Assembly: GCA_019426215.1 (NCBI GenBank)
Contig: CM033395.1
Location: 813,501 to 877,500, forward strand
Length of the DNA stretch: 64,000 bases
Source of the DNA: Buddleja alternifolia
Taxonomy: Eukaryota > Streptophyta > Magnoliopsida > Lamiales > Scrophulariaceae
Direction: 5' to 3'
Below the pieces are notes generated by a model. The model saw only the letters and a list, made by a program, of their open reading frames with translations. It was not told the origin of the DNA and searched no databases. A program made the position numbers and the translations under genes. Positions 52,476 through 64,000 of the stretch are shown here, piece after piece; positions within the stretch are counted from its first letter, which is position 1; each line of letters opens with the position of its first letter.

Positions 52476-53527
52476 ATCACGATATCAAATACCGAAAGAT
52501 ATCTCTCAAGTTTTATTCCATGATTTTTACTTTACTATTCCTTTAAGCGCGGCTCATTAGGTTCATCTCAAAAGGCAATTGGGAGGAAACCAAAAGGATG
52601 TGGACACCATCTAGCCAGTCCCATGGTCCACGTCGTAGCCCAATTGAGATCGAATGTATAGAATCATTCCAAACCTTTCACGCTGTGAATACCGTACGAG
52701 TATAAACCCTTTATTCATATATCTCAGTCAAGTGAGAGTCATGGTTTAGTCAAACTCACTGGCTTTGACTATATGCTCATCTCATAATGAATCGAGGTAA
52801 CTGAGTATACTTTTATGTCCAACATAAGTATCTCTAATGCTTTGGCCAAAGTCTTTAACCTCACTCATTCATGACGGCATAGGATATTTTACTCATTCAC
52901 TTATGAGAGAATAAATCCCATATTGCTAATTAGTTAAGATGGCTACTTGCCCATCAAGCCGCAGTTCAAGGTCGACCCCACCAACGGGTGAAATGGATCT
53001 AACTACTCTAATGACAGACTTAATGTCACAAGCACATCTTCAACGTGTTTACTCAGGTCTAAGGTTCACGCGTACCTATTACAACTTATCAGTTTTTGTC
53101 ATTGACTGTCATTGAGTGCAAACCCATGTAACATAACTGGTGCAAGCCGTGTTTGAACACACCAGTCTAACTGATGTGTCTACGATATAAGTTCCCACTA
53201 TCATAATCATAGTGTTCGACTGGCACTCCTCTGTCAAAACTTACATCATACATGTCTATATCCAGTAATGATGTCCAATCAATACTTTCTTCGACTTGCG
53301 AACCTATTTAGATATTAAAGATCAAACACTTCTAGTGCCATTCTCCCTAACCCATAGCGAATAGAATGTTCGCCTTAATATCAAGGACTAATTGTTGTTT
53401 ATTTAAACCTTACAAATGCCTATAAGAAACAACATCAAGTGCCTTTTATTAAAACAAAAATGTTTATATACAAACTAATGCCCTATAATTTTATCCTCTT
53501 ATGGCATCTAAGGGCATAACTCTAACA
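52476..53527 (-). repeat. 3' LTR of the minus-strand copia element, proximal part
   Basis: TGTTAGAGTTATGCCC starts at 53527, right after the polypurine tract. Matches 59852-60906. Interrupted at about 52476 by the non-autonomous gypsy-like insertion; the distal part is at 48180-48561. Confidence 0.9.
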
Positions 53528-53649
53528 ATCTCCCACTTGCACTCAATGCCATTTGCTATGGTATTTGATACCCATCCTTTCAAGATGTTTATCTAGCACC
53601 GCCTATGCCAATGGCTTGGTCAATGGGTAAGCGACGTTGTCTACTAAGG

Positions 53650-55410
53650 CTATTTTTGAACAGATATGTCTCCTCTGGCAACGATCTCTCTTATGATATG
53701 ATATCTTTTCTCAATGTGTTTGGACTTGTTTTGAGACCTTAGTTCCTTTGCCTGTGCTATTACTCCATTGTTGTCACAATTAAGTGGCAACGGGAGCTCC
53801 GCGCTTGGAATCACTTGAAGTTCTCCAAGAAACTTCTTCAGCCGAACAGCCTCTTTGGCTGCCTCAGACGTAGCCATGTATTCAGCCTCTGTGGTGGAAT
53901 TTGCAGTTGTGCTTTGCTTTGGAACTTTTCCAAGTCACTGCTCCACTGTTGAGGGTGAATATGAACCCCGATGTGGATTTCTGGTCGTCGACATCCGATT
54001 GGACATCTGAGTCGGTGTATCCATCCACTCTTAGGTCACAACTCCCACAGATGAGAATCATATCCTTGGTTCTTTTCAGATACTTCAGGATATTTTTCAC
54101 AGATGTCCAGTGTTCCTTGCCTGGGTTTGCTTGAAATCGACTAACAACGCTTATTGCATGAGCAATGTTAGGTTGTGTGCACAACATTGCATACATCAAG
54201 CTACCCACTGCTGATGTGTAGGGAATAATGCTCATCTCTTCTCTAGCTTCCTCACTTTGAGGACACATAGTTTTTGAGAGTTTTATTATGTGACTCATTG
54301 GCAGGTACCCTTTCTTAGAATCTTCCATCCTAAATCTCTTTAGGACCTTTTCTAAGTAAAGGGCTTGAGAGAGCCCTATCATTCTATTTTTTCGATCTCT
54401 ATAGATTTGAATGTCTAGAATGTATGTAGCTTCTCCCAAGTCTTTCATAGAGAAAGTACTCGAAAGCCATTTCTTAACAGTGGTGAGCATTCCTATATCA
54501 TTTCCTATCAGTAATATGTCATCTACATATAGCACAAAGAATGATATCTTGCTCCCACTAACCTTCTTATAAACACATGGCTCATCTTCATTTTGATGAA
54601 GTCAAATCCTTTGACTGCTTCATCAAATCGTAGATTCCAGCTACGAGATGCTTGTTTAAGTTCATAAATGGACCTTTCAAGTTTGCACACCTTATGGATA
54701 CCTTCTTCGGATACAAAACCTTTAGGCTACTCTATGTAGATATCCTCTTCTAGGAATCCATTCAGAAAAGCAGTTTTGACATCCATTTGTCATATCTCAT
54801 AATCTAGGTAAGTTGTTATTACAAGTAGAATTCTTATAGACTTGATCATGGCTACTGGAAAAAGGTTTCTTGATAGTCAATTCCTTATTTTTTACTATAC
54901 CCCTTCGCCACTAGCGTGGCTTTGTAGGTGTCAACCTTGCCATCAACACCAATTTTTCTCTTGTAAATCCATTTACACTTGATTGGTACAATACCATTCG
55001 GCCGATCTACAAGTGTCCAGACTTGGTTTGAATGCATCCAGCCTATTTCTGGAAAGCATAGCTTCACGCCATCTCAAGGCATCCATATCCACCATTGCTT
55101 GATCATAGGTGGAGGGATCATCTCCTTGACCCTCCTCTAATACAGAAAAGAGGCTTTTCTATCTGTGCAGTAGATATCCGTACCTCTTAGGCTATTGAGG
55201 TACCCTATTTGATCTTCGCTATTGTGGTTGCGATACAGAAGGTTCGGTTCTTACTTCTTGTGTAGATGTATCCACCGGAGTTTCGTCTTGTTCTTCAAGA
55301 ACAATTCTTCTACTTGCTCCACCTTCTTGAATGAACTCATCTTCAATAAAGTGAGCTTGTAAAGCTACAATGATCCTTTGATCATCATGTAGGTAAAAAA
55401 GGTATCCCAT
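53650..55410 (-). pseudogene. Copia RT and RNase H of the minus-strand element
   Basis: Open pieces: 55410-55219 (integrase end and linker, MGYLFYLHDDQRIIVALQAHF), 55067-54885 (WIYKRKIGVDGKVDTYKATLVAKGYS), a broken palm region, then 54535-53882, where MLYVDDILLIGND holds the YVDD box, followed by the RT thumb, the YASAVGSLMYAM-like RNase H start and GYTDSDVQSDVDDQKSTSGF with the RNase H active site. 53877-53650 ends the RNase H (CDNNGVIAQAKE, KRYHIIREIV). Stops at about 54550 and 53880 and in the palm region break it. Confidence 0.85.
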
Positions 55411-55586
55411 GGAATCCTCAGAATAACCAATGAAATGCCCTTTTAAGGATCTAGCCTCTAATTTGTCTACTTTAGTCTTTTTGACATAAGCAGGACATCC
55501 TCAAATCCTAATGTGATTAAGACTTGGTTTCCTATTTCTCCATATCTCATATGGTGTCTTAGGAATGGACTTAGAGGGACATCTAT

Positions 55587-56413
55587 TTAAAATGTGTACA
55601 ACTGTAAGGACCGCTTACCCCACAGTGAAATGGGTAAGTCAGTGTAGCTGAGCATAGAACCAACCATGTCCAACAAAGTTCGATTCCTTTGTTCGGCTAC
55701 TCCATTCAACTGTGGTGTCGCTGGAAGTGTGAGTTGTAATATTATGCCATTCTCTTTGAGGTATTCATCAAACTCTGTACTCATATATTCTCCTCATAGG
55801 TCAAATCGAAGAGCTTTTATATGTTACCCAGTTTGATTTTCCACTAAAGCCTTGAATTTTTTGAACTTGTCAATGGATTTAGACTTATTCTTTATCAAGT
55901 ACACTAGACCATATCTTGAATGGTCATCAGTGAATGTAAAGTAAAGGAAACCTCCACGAGCTATTTCTCCAAATGGTCCACAAACATCGGTATGCACTAA
56001 ACCTAAGATTTGTGAAGCTCTTTGAAAGGTCCCTGTGAAGGGAGATCTAGTCATCTTGCCTTTGAGACAAGACTCACAAGTAGGATAGGATCCAATTCCA
56101 ATTGACCTATAAGTCCATCTTTCTCCATTTTGTGAATTTTGTGTTGGCCAGAATGGACTAGTCTAAGATGCCAAATCAATCTTTGGTTAATTCCTTACCT
56201 ACCACGTTTCCTTTGCATAGTATTTACAGAACACTCATTTTGGACATTAAGGTAATACAAACTATTTATTAAAGAAGCAAAGCCTACTAATTTATTACCA
56301 TAATAAATGTTGCAATGTTCATCCATAAAAAGGAAAGTATGACCATTCTTAACTAAAACGGGAATTGAAACAATGTTTTTAAGCCCATTGGGCAAAACCA
56401 AAACACTATCCAC
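55587..56413 (-). pseudogene. Copia GAG-pre-integrase and integrase of the minus-strand element
   Basis: Pieces: 56413-56195 (protease end and spacer, VLPNGLKNIVSIPVL, ASLINSLYYLNVQ), a broken pre-integrase at 56190-56060, 56054-55824 (RSPFTGTFQRASQILGLVHTDVCGPF with the first catalytic Asp) and 55784-55587 (LNGVAEQRNRTLLDM with the catalytic Glu). The middle catalytic Asp segment (about 55800-55820) is damaged by a stop and substitutions. Not functional. Confidence 0.85.
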
Positions 56414-56479
56414 AAATAGTAAATGTCCAGAATTTAAAAGTAATGAGGTAGATCCAATTTCAGTAGTTGCGACGCTTTG

Positions 56480-57457
56480 TCAGCTGCCTACCCTTATCTT
56501 GACCTCATCAGGGCTCAGCTTCCTACTTCGTTCCAGATTCTGATTCACACAACATACATGAGTGTTAGCTCCTGAATCAAGAATCCAAGAAGTGGAAAAA
56601 TTGGTAACAGGACAATTAGTTTCAAAAATGTAAAGTTCCTTAGCTTTCGCTCCTTTGTTCATATTTGGACATTCTCTCCTCCGGTGGCCTATTTCACCAC
56701 AACATAAGCACTTGTCCTCATATTTTTCCCTTTTGTTCCTCTTTCTGTGCATCTTGTTGCGAGATCCCTTGGAAGCTCCCACTTTCAAATTGTTGTTATT
56801 GTTCCTTTGTCCATCTAATGAATTAGGAATAGTGACAGAAATGGGATTATTCCACTTATCCGCCCTTATCTGTTTTTGAGCAACTTTGAGTTTTTCCAGT
56901 AGCCCAGCAAATGAACCCTCAATGTCATTCATGTCAAAATTTATGACGAAATAGTAGAATGAATCAGGGAGTGACTACAAGATGAGGTCAACTTGGAGAT
57001 GTAGGTCTATGTAGAAATCCAAAGATTTAAGTTTTTCTATCATGGTCATCATTTTGAAAACATGCTCTCCAATATGTTCACCTTCAGTCATCTTTGTTCG
57101 GAAAAGATCTCTTGATATAAAATATCTGGCGGTCTTACCGCGTTCCCCAAACAATTCATCCAAGTGAAGGATTATATCCCTCGCATCATCCATCTTATCA
57201 TGGGATCTTTGTAACTCAATGCACATGGAGCTTAAAATGTACACTTTTGCTCTATGGTTGTCACAACACCAGTCTCAACGAGCTAGGCGAACTTCATCAC
57301 CTTCATCTCTTTCAAGGATGGGAGGACGACTAACTTCCAACACATAGTCTATGGATTCACTGCCAAGGACCATCCTTAACTTTGTGAGCCATTCTATATA
57401 GTTTGGTCCAGTAAGAATAGTATTCTCCATCCGTTTTGATAGTGGTTTGGGAGACAT
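56480..57457 (-). pseudogene. Copia gag and protease of the minus-strand element
   Basis: Starts MSPKPLSKRMENTIL at 57457. Open pieces: 57457-57275 (gag N-terminus, ending at a TGA where Trp is expected), 57244-56975 (VYILSSMCIELQRSHDKMDDARDI-like; SRDLFRTKMTEGE) and 56932-56480. The last carries the zinc knuckle CLCCGEIGHRRREC at about 56710-56669 and the protease active site STSWILDSGANTHVC at about 56595-56550. So gag and protease are nearly complete, with two nonsense changes. A good reference for the more damaged copy at 23924. Confidence 0.85.
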
Positions 57458-59285
57458 TTTTGTTTTTGAGAAAGATAAGACAATTTATAACTGCAGAAAA
57501 TAAATCAGACTTGATTAGATGATTGCAACTAAACTATAACCAAGTTAAAATCAAGGACTTCGATTTATGACTTGGCTCCCACTACATTTTTCAAGATTCA
57601 TACTCCCACTGTGAAAATTGGAAGTGATCGTTGTTTGTTACTTCGTAGTGGAGATTGATTTCTTTAATCAATGTAATGGATGGCAACCCTTTAATGATAT
57701 TTGGTCCATTACTTAATTAAAGTGATGTCTAACATCAATCTATCCAATAGACGGTCCAATCTTCTTTTTCCATAATCCATCAAAACCGCAACCCTTTAAC
57801 AATATATAGGTTTGTGGACTATCTAAGTTAATTCCCACTAACACCTTTTAATCTAACATTTGAGTTTCACCTTGCAATCCTTTAACAATACTTGGGGTGA
57901 AATATGTCTCGATTATGGCATCTAATGCACTTTATGAAATCTCAGAATTGTGTCTTAATATATGACCCCCACTTACTGGGAAGATGCCATGTATTAGATT
58001 CAATTCTTGATTTCATCAAGCTTAGTGGAGGGATTGGACGCCTAGCACCCCTTTTAAAACTTAGCATTATTTCGTTTGGGAGAATTAATGTTCTAAACAT
58101 TTAATTATGTCTCACTTTGCACATTATCATTTTTATAGCGCAGGGTTGGATTGTACATGCATTCTTACATCTAATGAGACATGCATTGTATGCAATTAAA
58201 CCATCACATGTATTCATGGGCTTTTCTAGATGGCCCAAGCCAATGGGCTATACTAATCTTCTTGTTGGGCTCCAGGCACCTTTCCTTTTTGAATCGTCTT
58301 CTTCTTCAAGGACTATTCTAATTCTAACTATTACATAAGAATAGGAACATCCTGTACATAATTCTAAGAATTAAAATATTGGGCTCAAATCCGGCCCTTA
58401 CAACCCATAAAAGAAAATACATCCAAAAAGAAAACTTAAGCCCATTAATAATGTCACCATCACATAATACATACTCGCGATAAGTAAAGCAATTATGTTG
58501 GTGATTAAGATAATAATTAACTAGTCCAACTAATTAATTCTTCCAATAAATTTCCAAATTTTATTCAATTTTGGAAATAAACCACCTAGTGAGAATTTAT
58601 TATTTAAAGAAATTAATTAATTATAATTCTCCAAGAATAATAAATTAATTATTTTATTCAAATAAATAATATTCAATAAAAACTAATTGGGCTCGAATTC
58701 ATCAAACTTAAATCACCATCCATTGGCCCATTTAAATTTAACGAGTTTGGACCAAAACCAATTTATTGAATGTTTAATCATTTCATTAAACCAATTTGGG
58801 CTTATTTAATTAAAATCCAGGTCATCATCCTTTTGACCCACCCAGATAATTAAAATAGCCCAAAGCCCATTTATTAAAAATTAGACCCGGAATCAAGTCG
58901 ACCTGACCCACCAGACCCGAGTCTCAAAATCGAGCCCACGTGAGCCCGGCCGTGCCCCAGGGCGATAGTCGTGCGCCGAGCGCATGGCCATCTTCAGCAG
59001 GGCCAGGCCCCTCTCCCTGCGTCAGGTGGCTCAAAGCCACCCGACAATGCGCACAGCGTGCGCACAGGTTGCACGCGTTGTGCATGCAGCGTGCGCACGT
59101 CGTGTGCACGCGATTCCTCGGGGTTTTTCAACCCCGTTTTCTCACACAATTTGATTTTTCAATTCTACTATATCATCATGCAATAATATCCAAGAAAAAA
59201 CAGAAAAATCATGGTTTAAAATCATAAAACTCATCATATTCATCATGCTTAAAAAAAACACGAAAAACACATAAAATCAGAGATT

Positions 59286-59298
59286 GGCTCTGATACCA
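59286..59298 (-). promoter_or_regulatory. Primer-binding site of the minus-strand copia element
   Basis: The minus strand reads TGGTATCAGAGCC one base after the 5' LTR end. Confidence 0.85.
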
Positions 59299-59299
59299 C

Positions 59300-60906
59300 T
59301 GCTGGGTTTTGTACATAAAAACGCAGCAGAAATAAAATATCCACAGTGGATTCATCTTTGATTTCACATATTTAAATCATGTTGAGAAATATGTACCTTT
59401 TCGCGTAATTTAAATTTTTGAACTAGCAACTTGATTCTTTTTGGAGCAGTAATAACTTCGCTGCCTCTAAATCACCACGCCAGAATCGAAAGCAAAAATC
59501 CCTTCTTTTCTTCTCCTCTTGGACGGCTAGAGAGATGAGAGAGATATGGAGAATTCTAACTTGAAAAGAAAGTCACAAGTGAAGCTAAGGTTTATTTATT
59601 CACTAAGTAGTATATTTATACTACAACTAGAATAATTAACCTAAGTAACTAAAGTATGGACGCCCAACTTGGGCGTTTTTAATGACCTCGGGCTTAATCC
59701 AATTTGTGTATTGTTTAATTAATTATTTAATTAATATAATTTATCCAATAAATATATCAATTAAATAACTAACTTGCACATGTTAATTCCATAATTAATT
59801 TCACAAAGAAATTAATTAACTTATTAACTTAACTATTAAGATCATCTAATGATTAATTAATTAATCACGATATCAAATACCGAAAGATTTCTCTCAAGTT
59901 TTATTCCATGATTTTTCTTTAAAATTCCTTTAAGTTCGTCTCAAAAGGCAATTGGGAGGAATCCAAAAGGATGTGGATACCACCTAGCCAGTCCCGTGAT
60001 CCACGTCGTAGCCCAATTGAGATCAAATGTATAGAATCATTCCAAACCTTTCACACTGTGAATACCGTACGAGTATAAAACCTTTATTCATATATCTCAG
60101 TCAAGTGAGAGTCATGGTTTAGTCAAACTCACTAGACTTGACTATATGCTCAGCTCATAATGAATCGAGGTCACTGCGTATACTTTTATATCCAACATAA
60201 GTATCTCTAATGCTTTGGCCAAAGTCTTTGACCTCACTCATTCACGACAATATAGGATATTTTACTCATTCACTTATGAGAGAATAAAACCCATATTTCT
60301 AATCAATTAAGATTGCTACTTGCACATCAAGCCGCAATTCGAGGTCGACCCCACCAACGGGTGAAATGGATCTAACTACTCTAATGACAGACTTAATGTC
60401 ACAAGCACATCTTCAATGTATTTACTCAGGTCTAAGGTTCACGCGTACCTATCACAACTTATTAGTTTTTGTCATTGACTCTCATTGAGTGAAAACCCAT
60501 GTGACAACTGATGCGAGCTATGTTTGAGCACACCAATACACCAGTCTAACTGATGTGTCTACGATATAAGTTCCCACTATCATACTCATAGTGTTCGACT
60601 GGCACTCCCTTGTCAAAACTTACATCATACAAGTCTATATCCAGTAATGATGTCCAGTCAATACTTTCTTCAACTTGCGAACCTATTTAGATATTAAAGA
60701 TCAAACACTTCTAGTGTCATTCTCCCCAACCCATAGCGAGTAGAATGTTCGCCTTAATATCAAGGACTAATTGTTGTTTATTTAAACCTTACAAATGCCT
60801 ATAAGAAACAACATTAAATGCCTTTTATTAAAACAAGAGTGTTTAGATACAAACTAATGCCCTATAATTCTATCCTCTTATGGCATCTGAGGGCATAAAT
60901 CTAACA
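59300..60906 (-). repeat. 5' LTR of the minus-strand copia element
   Basis: 1607 bp, TGTTAGATTTATGCCC.. (60906) to ..AAAACCCAGCA (59300). Aligns with the two separated pieces of the 3' LTR, except for about 170 bp (59696-59852) missing there. Confidence 0.9.
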
Positions 60907-60980
60907 CCAAGACTCTTGTACTTTATATATATATATATAATCAATACAAGGTTCCCTACGGGGTTTATGCATCTCAAACA

Positions 60981-60990
60981 TGGTATCAGC
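60981..60990 (+). promoter_or_regulatory. Primer-binding site of the Ale-like element
   Basis: TGGTATCAGC immediately after the LTR, matching the start of the initiator-Met PBS. Confidence 0.75.
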
Positions 60991-61192
60991 CTTTTAGAAT
61001 TTGTCTCATAATCCTCTCGATACTACTCCATCGGTCATCTGCCTCCCTCATTCTCTGACGTATGCAACCCCACGATGCACCACTCTCTCACCACAAACGG
61101 CCTTCTGTCGCCATCCAGTCTCCTCCTTCATGGTAAACTTCTCGCCTTAATTCTTCTACTTTCTCTCTTATTTTTCTTTATCTGTTATCATT

Positions 61193-62278
61193 ATGGCTGA
61201 AAACCCTAATCCTCCAAAACCTATTCCACCCAACCCTACCATGTCCACTTCACATACGTCTCATCCCGCATATGCCGTTAATACGTTTTATTATCTTTTT
61301 AATATCAAATAATGTAAAGAAGACCCTCGCTTTAAACTATGGAAAATGATTTTTTCTGACATATATCGTAGTTATCAAGTTCTTGGTCATATTAATGGTT
61401 CTTCTCTCCCGAAATCTGATGATGATGAGGACTGGCACTCTCTCGATTCCAAAATCAAAACTTAGATTAATAATTATGTTAATGTCAGTCTTCTTGATAG
61501 CTTCAGTTTTGATGGTTATACTGCAAAACAAATCTGGGATAACCTTGATTCTTTTTTTACCAATAATAAGCCCTCTCGTTGTTTACATCTTCAAGAAAAA
61601 GTCCATAATTTCAAACAGGGAAATTTGTCTATTTCTGACTTTTGTCGTGACATGAAACACATAGTTGATAATCTAAAAGATGTCAACAATCCAATTTCTG
61701 ATCAAGAACTCGTTTTACAAATATTGAATAATCTTCCCGACTCTTATAATAGTATCATTAATGTTATCACCAATAAAACTCCCTTCCCTAATTTTTCTCA
61801 AGCTCCCAATAGTCTCATTTTACATGAAGCTCATGAATCCCAATCCCCTCTGATCTCAAATTCACCCGATTCCTAACTTCTTCTTTATTCTCAAACAAAC
61901 ACTCATAATGATAATGATAGAGGTCGAGGTAGAGGTCGTGGTCGAAATTATGACTGTGGCTCTAATCGTGGTGGTCGAAATTTGGGCGGTGCATTCAATT
62001 ATGGACATTGACCGAATTATGGTAATTATGGCAACAATTATGGTAATTATGGAAACAATTCTAGTAATTATGAACCAATTCTGGTAATTATGGCAACACT
62101 TCTGGCTCCTCTTATTCTCGTGGTCAGGAAACCAATCCATTCCCATCGGCCCACTTCTCCAACCATCATTCCAACAATGGCAATAATCAGCAGGCCAAAT
62201 TTTATGGCCCACATTTGTCCAGCAGTCCAGGTATTTTAGGCCCACATCCAGCCGCCTTCAACTCTGCCGCGGCCTACT
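61193..62278 (+). pseudogene. Ale-like copia gag
   Basis: Starts MAENPNPPKP at 61193. A TAA at 61311 and a TAG at 61463 break the frame; between and after them the UBN2-type gag core is readable: FKLWKMIFSDIYRSYQVLGHI, FTNNKPSRCLHLQEKVHNFKQ, SISDFCRDMKHIVDNL, LQILNNLPDSYNSIINVIT (open 61625-61876). A glycine/asparagine/arginine-rich stretch (GRGRGRGRN, NYGNYGNN) follows. The zinc knuckle, protease and first half of integrase are missing. Confidence 0.8.
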
Positions 62279-62311
62279 TCCATTCAGCGCCCAACTCTCC
62301 TATGTCTTTGT

Positions 62312-62702
62312 CAATGTGATCATGGTCATGAATTTAACAATAATTTATTCCACACGTTTTTTTACTCTCATGGAATTCAATTTTGTTTTTCTTGTCCACA
62401 CACTTCCCAACAAAACGGTAAGGCCTAACGCACTCTTCGCTCCATCAATAATATTGTTCGCACTCTCCTTTTCCAAGCTTCTCTCCTTCCTATTTTTTGG
62501 GTCGAAGCTCTTCATATGGCCTCTCACCTACTTAATCTCCTTCCCACAACTACTCTATCCTTTTGCACCCCCTTTGAAATTCTTTACAATACCTTTTCTA
62601 CCTACTCCCACCTTCGCGTATTTGGGTGTCTGTGCTATCCCAACTTATCTGACACGACTCCTCTCAAACTCGCTCCTGCTCCTCTGCTTGCATATTTTTA
62701 AG
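62312..62702 (+). pseudogene. Ale-like copia integrase (3' half)
   Basis: Begins abruptly with CDHGHEFNNNLFHTFF (second catalytic Asp), then CPHTSQQNGKA, where the catalytic Glu codon is a TAA stop, and RTLRSINNIVRTLLFQASLLPIFWVEALHMASHLLN, LRVFGCLCYPNL. A stop at 62698 falls within the integrase C-terminal domain. It is joined directly to the end of gag, so everything between was deleted. Confidence 0.8.
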
Positions 62703-63125
62703 GTACATTTCCAATCACTGTGGCTATTGCTGTCTCGATCTCTTGTCCAATAAAAGTATTTTATCGCGTCACGTCGTTTTTGATGAGTCTATCTTTTCTT
62801 ACTCCTCCTTTCATCTCTCTACTTCTCCTGCTACCTACTCTGATTACTCTTTTCTTTCCCTCGACGACATCGATCCTCCTCCCTCTATTCAGTATGCCAT
62901 TCTTCACAGTTCCCAGGATGCTCCTCCACCGCTTCGCCTTTAACCGCCACTTCTCCACCCCCGTCTCCACCTCCACCCGTAGCTAATGACCACCCTATGG
63001 TGACCCAATCTAAGTGCAACATTTTTTGTCCCCGTCACGTTTTCAACCTCTCTGTTTCTTCTCCTATCTCTCATATAGCTCATTCTTATACTCAAGCCCT
63101 CCAATCTTCCTCTTAAAAAGATGCC

Positions 63126-63575
63126 ATGGATGCTGAACTCTCGGCTTTGCACTCCAATTGTACTTGGGATCTCGTAGCTTGTCCCTCCAGTGTGAATATC
63201 ATTGGCTCTAAATGGATTTTCAGTCATAAATTTCGATCTGATGGTACTCTTGAGCGCTATAAAGCTCCACTTGTTGCTCAAGGTTTCTCGCGACAACCGG
63301 GCCTCGACTATGATGAAACTTTTAGTCCCATAGTCAAACCAGCCACTATACGCAAAAAAGCCTTCTATGGCCTCAAGCAAGCTCCTCGTGCTTGGTATCA
63401 TCGTTTTGCCTCTTATATTTCTTCCTTAGGCTTCGTCAGTAGCAAAGCTGACACCTCTCTCTTCATTCTTCAACGCTCTTCTCATACCTCCTATCTTCTT
63501 CTCTATGTCGACGACATCATTTTAACTGTTTCCTATGCTTTTCTTCTCCTCTATCACTCGTCTTCTTTCGACTGA
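63126..63575 (+). pseudogene. Ale-like copia reverse transcriptase with internal deletion
   Basis: [37 protein letters not shown] and [11 protein letters not shown] are the N-terminal RT segments. The frame then jumps to [18 protein letters not shown], skipping the stretch that holds the first catalytic Asp (LDVKNAFLHG in other elements), but still in frame, and goes on to [10 protein letters not shown] with the YVDD box. A frameshift follows at about 63525. With the first catalytic block missing the enzyme could not work. Confidence 0.85.
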
Positions 63576-64000
63576 GTTCGCCATGGCTGTCCTTGGTTCT
63601 CTTCACTATTTTCTTGGTATTTCTGTTTTCGCTCCCCGCCAAGTCTCTATCTTTCTTAAGAAAAATTTGCTTTTGAAATTCTGACCGTGCTACTATGTCT
63701 TCCTGCAATCCGTGTGCCACTCCTGTCGACACTAAATACAAACCCTCCTCTTCTAATCCTCATGTTCCCGATCCAACGCTCTATCGTAGCCTCGTTGGTG
63801 CTTTACAAAATCTTACCATCACTCGTCCAGATATTTCTTGCACTGTTCAACAAATCTGTCTCTTTATGCATGATCCTCGAGTCCCTCATCTTAATGCTCT
63901 CAAATGTATTCTTCGATATCTTCAAGGTACTCTTTCTCACTGTCTTCACCTTCGTCCCTCCTCTTCTTCCGGGCTCATCGCCTATTCTGATACCGATTGG
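63570..64000 (+). pseudogene. Ale-like copia RT end and RNase H (partial)
   Basis: The plus strand continues the same polyprotein with shifts: a [17 protein letters not shown] segment (63566-63620), then LYRSLVGALQNLTITRPDISC, LRYLQGTL and GLIAYSDTDW at the right edge, which is the start of RNase H. The element continues outside the window. Confidence 0.8.

Larger units (their letters stand above)
48180..60906 (-). mobile_element. Minus-strand copia retrotransposon, nearly complete
   Basis: The 5' LTR is 60906-59300, followed by PBS (about 59298-59286), GC-rich leader (59120-58930), gag, protease, integrase, RT, RNase H and a 3' LTR (53527-48180) that contains another inserted element. The 5-bp target duplication CCAAG is perfect (48175-48179 and 60907-60911). 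The order gag-protease-integrase-RT-RNase H and the polypurine AAGTGGGAGA before the 3' LTR are typical of copia. Related to the element at 20399-26874. Frames are broken by stops, but all domains are present. Confidence 0.92.
48091..64000 (+). mobile_element. Ale-like copia element, split and running off the window
   Basis: The 5' LTR starts TGTTAGATATAC at 48091, is interrupted at 48179 by the minus-strand copia insertion, and resumes at 60912 to end ..CAAACA at 60980; rejoined length about 158 bp. The PBS TGGTATCAGC follows at 60981. Gag, partial integrase, partial RT and RNase H follow in the plus frame up to the window end. Two internal deletions (between gag and integrase, and within RT) and several stops make it defective. 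The short LTR, UBN2-type gag and compact coding region suggest the Ale/Retrofit lineage. Confidence 0.8.

Noticed and set aside
62316..62986. Frames of 145 and 88 residues on the plus strand at 62316-62986
   Set aside because: Out-of-frame shadows of the Ale-like integrase and its downstream linker; the real frame contains the FNNNLFHTFF and ASHLLNLLP motifs.

Overview
This window looks like a repeat-rich intergenic stretch of a dicot plant nuclear genome. It is AT-rich and contains plant-type LTR retrotransposons of both superfamilies (Ty1/copia and Ty3/gypsy), CACTA-type DNA transposons, MITE-like foldbacks and a few short, plant-like cellular genes. I see no bacterial or organellar genes, no rRNA or tRNA genes and no CRISPR array. 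The species cannot be named from the sequence.

Layout. 1-2.2 kb: fragments of a minus-strand Tat-like gypsy element (primer-binding site and partial LTR) and the 3' end of a copia element. 2.2-8.1 kb: a decayed minus-strand Tat-like gypsy element with 5' LTR, PBS, gag, protease and reverse transcriptase; a complete 1.7-kb CACTA element with 3-bp target duplications sits in its gag. 8.2-13.0 kb: a foldback MITE, a broken SUMO-like gene, a Tourist-like MITE and an intact four-helix membrane-protein gene on the minus strand. 13.3-16.7 kb: a TRIM-type mini-retrotransposon that carries its own nested foldback, a solo copia LTR (SIRE-like) and a copia LTR end. 19.2-28.9 kb: a full-span chromovirus (356-bp LTRs, TATTT target duplication) interrupted in gag by a plus-strand copia element (ATTAC target duplication); both carry large internal deletions.

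29.7-31.5 kb is the main cellular locus: two intact SUMO-like genes on the plus strand and, facing them, a fragment of the same membrane-protein gene found at 12.5-13.0 kb. SUMO-like gene plus convergent membrane-protein gene therefore occurs twice, which points to an old duplication later pushed apart by retroelements.

32.6-47.9 kb: two copies of a decayed minus-strand copia segment flank a large gypsy-type element with about 3.1-kb direct repeats. 47.9-64 kb: a four-level nest. A CACTA end holds an Ale-like copia element (plus, running off the window); this holds a minus-strand copia element with about 1.6-kb LTRs and a perfect CCAAG target duplication; and its 3' LTR holds a non-autonomous gypsy-like element with a tRNA-Asp-type PBS and one open frame of unknown function.

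No retroelement here has a complete set of intact reading frames. The genes most likely to work are the two SUMO-like genes (29747-30052 and 30430-30801) and the membrane-protein gene (12478-13011). The most unusual observations are the SUMO-like cluster with non-canonical tails, the foldback-bearing CACTA element, the TRIM with a nested foldback, the in-frame RT-to-chromodomain fusion, and the orphan gag-position protein of the non-autonomous element.
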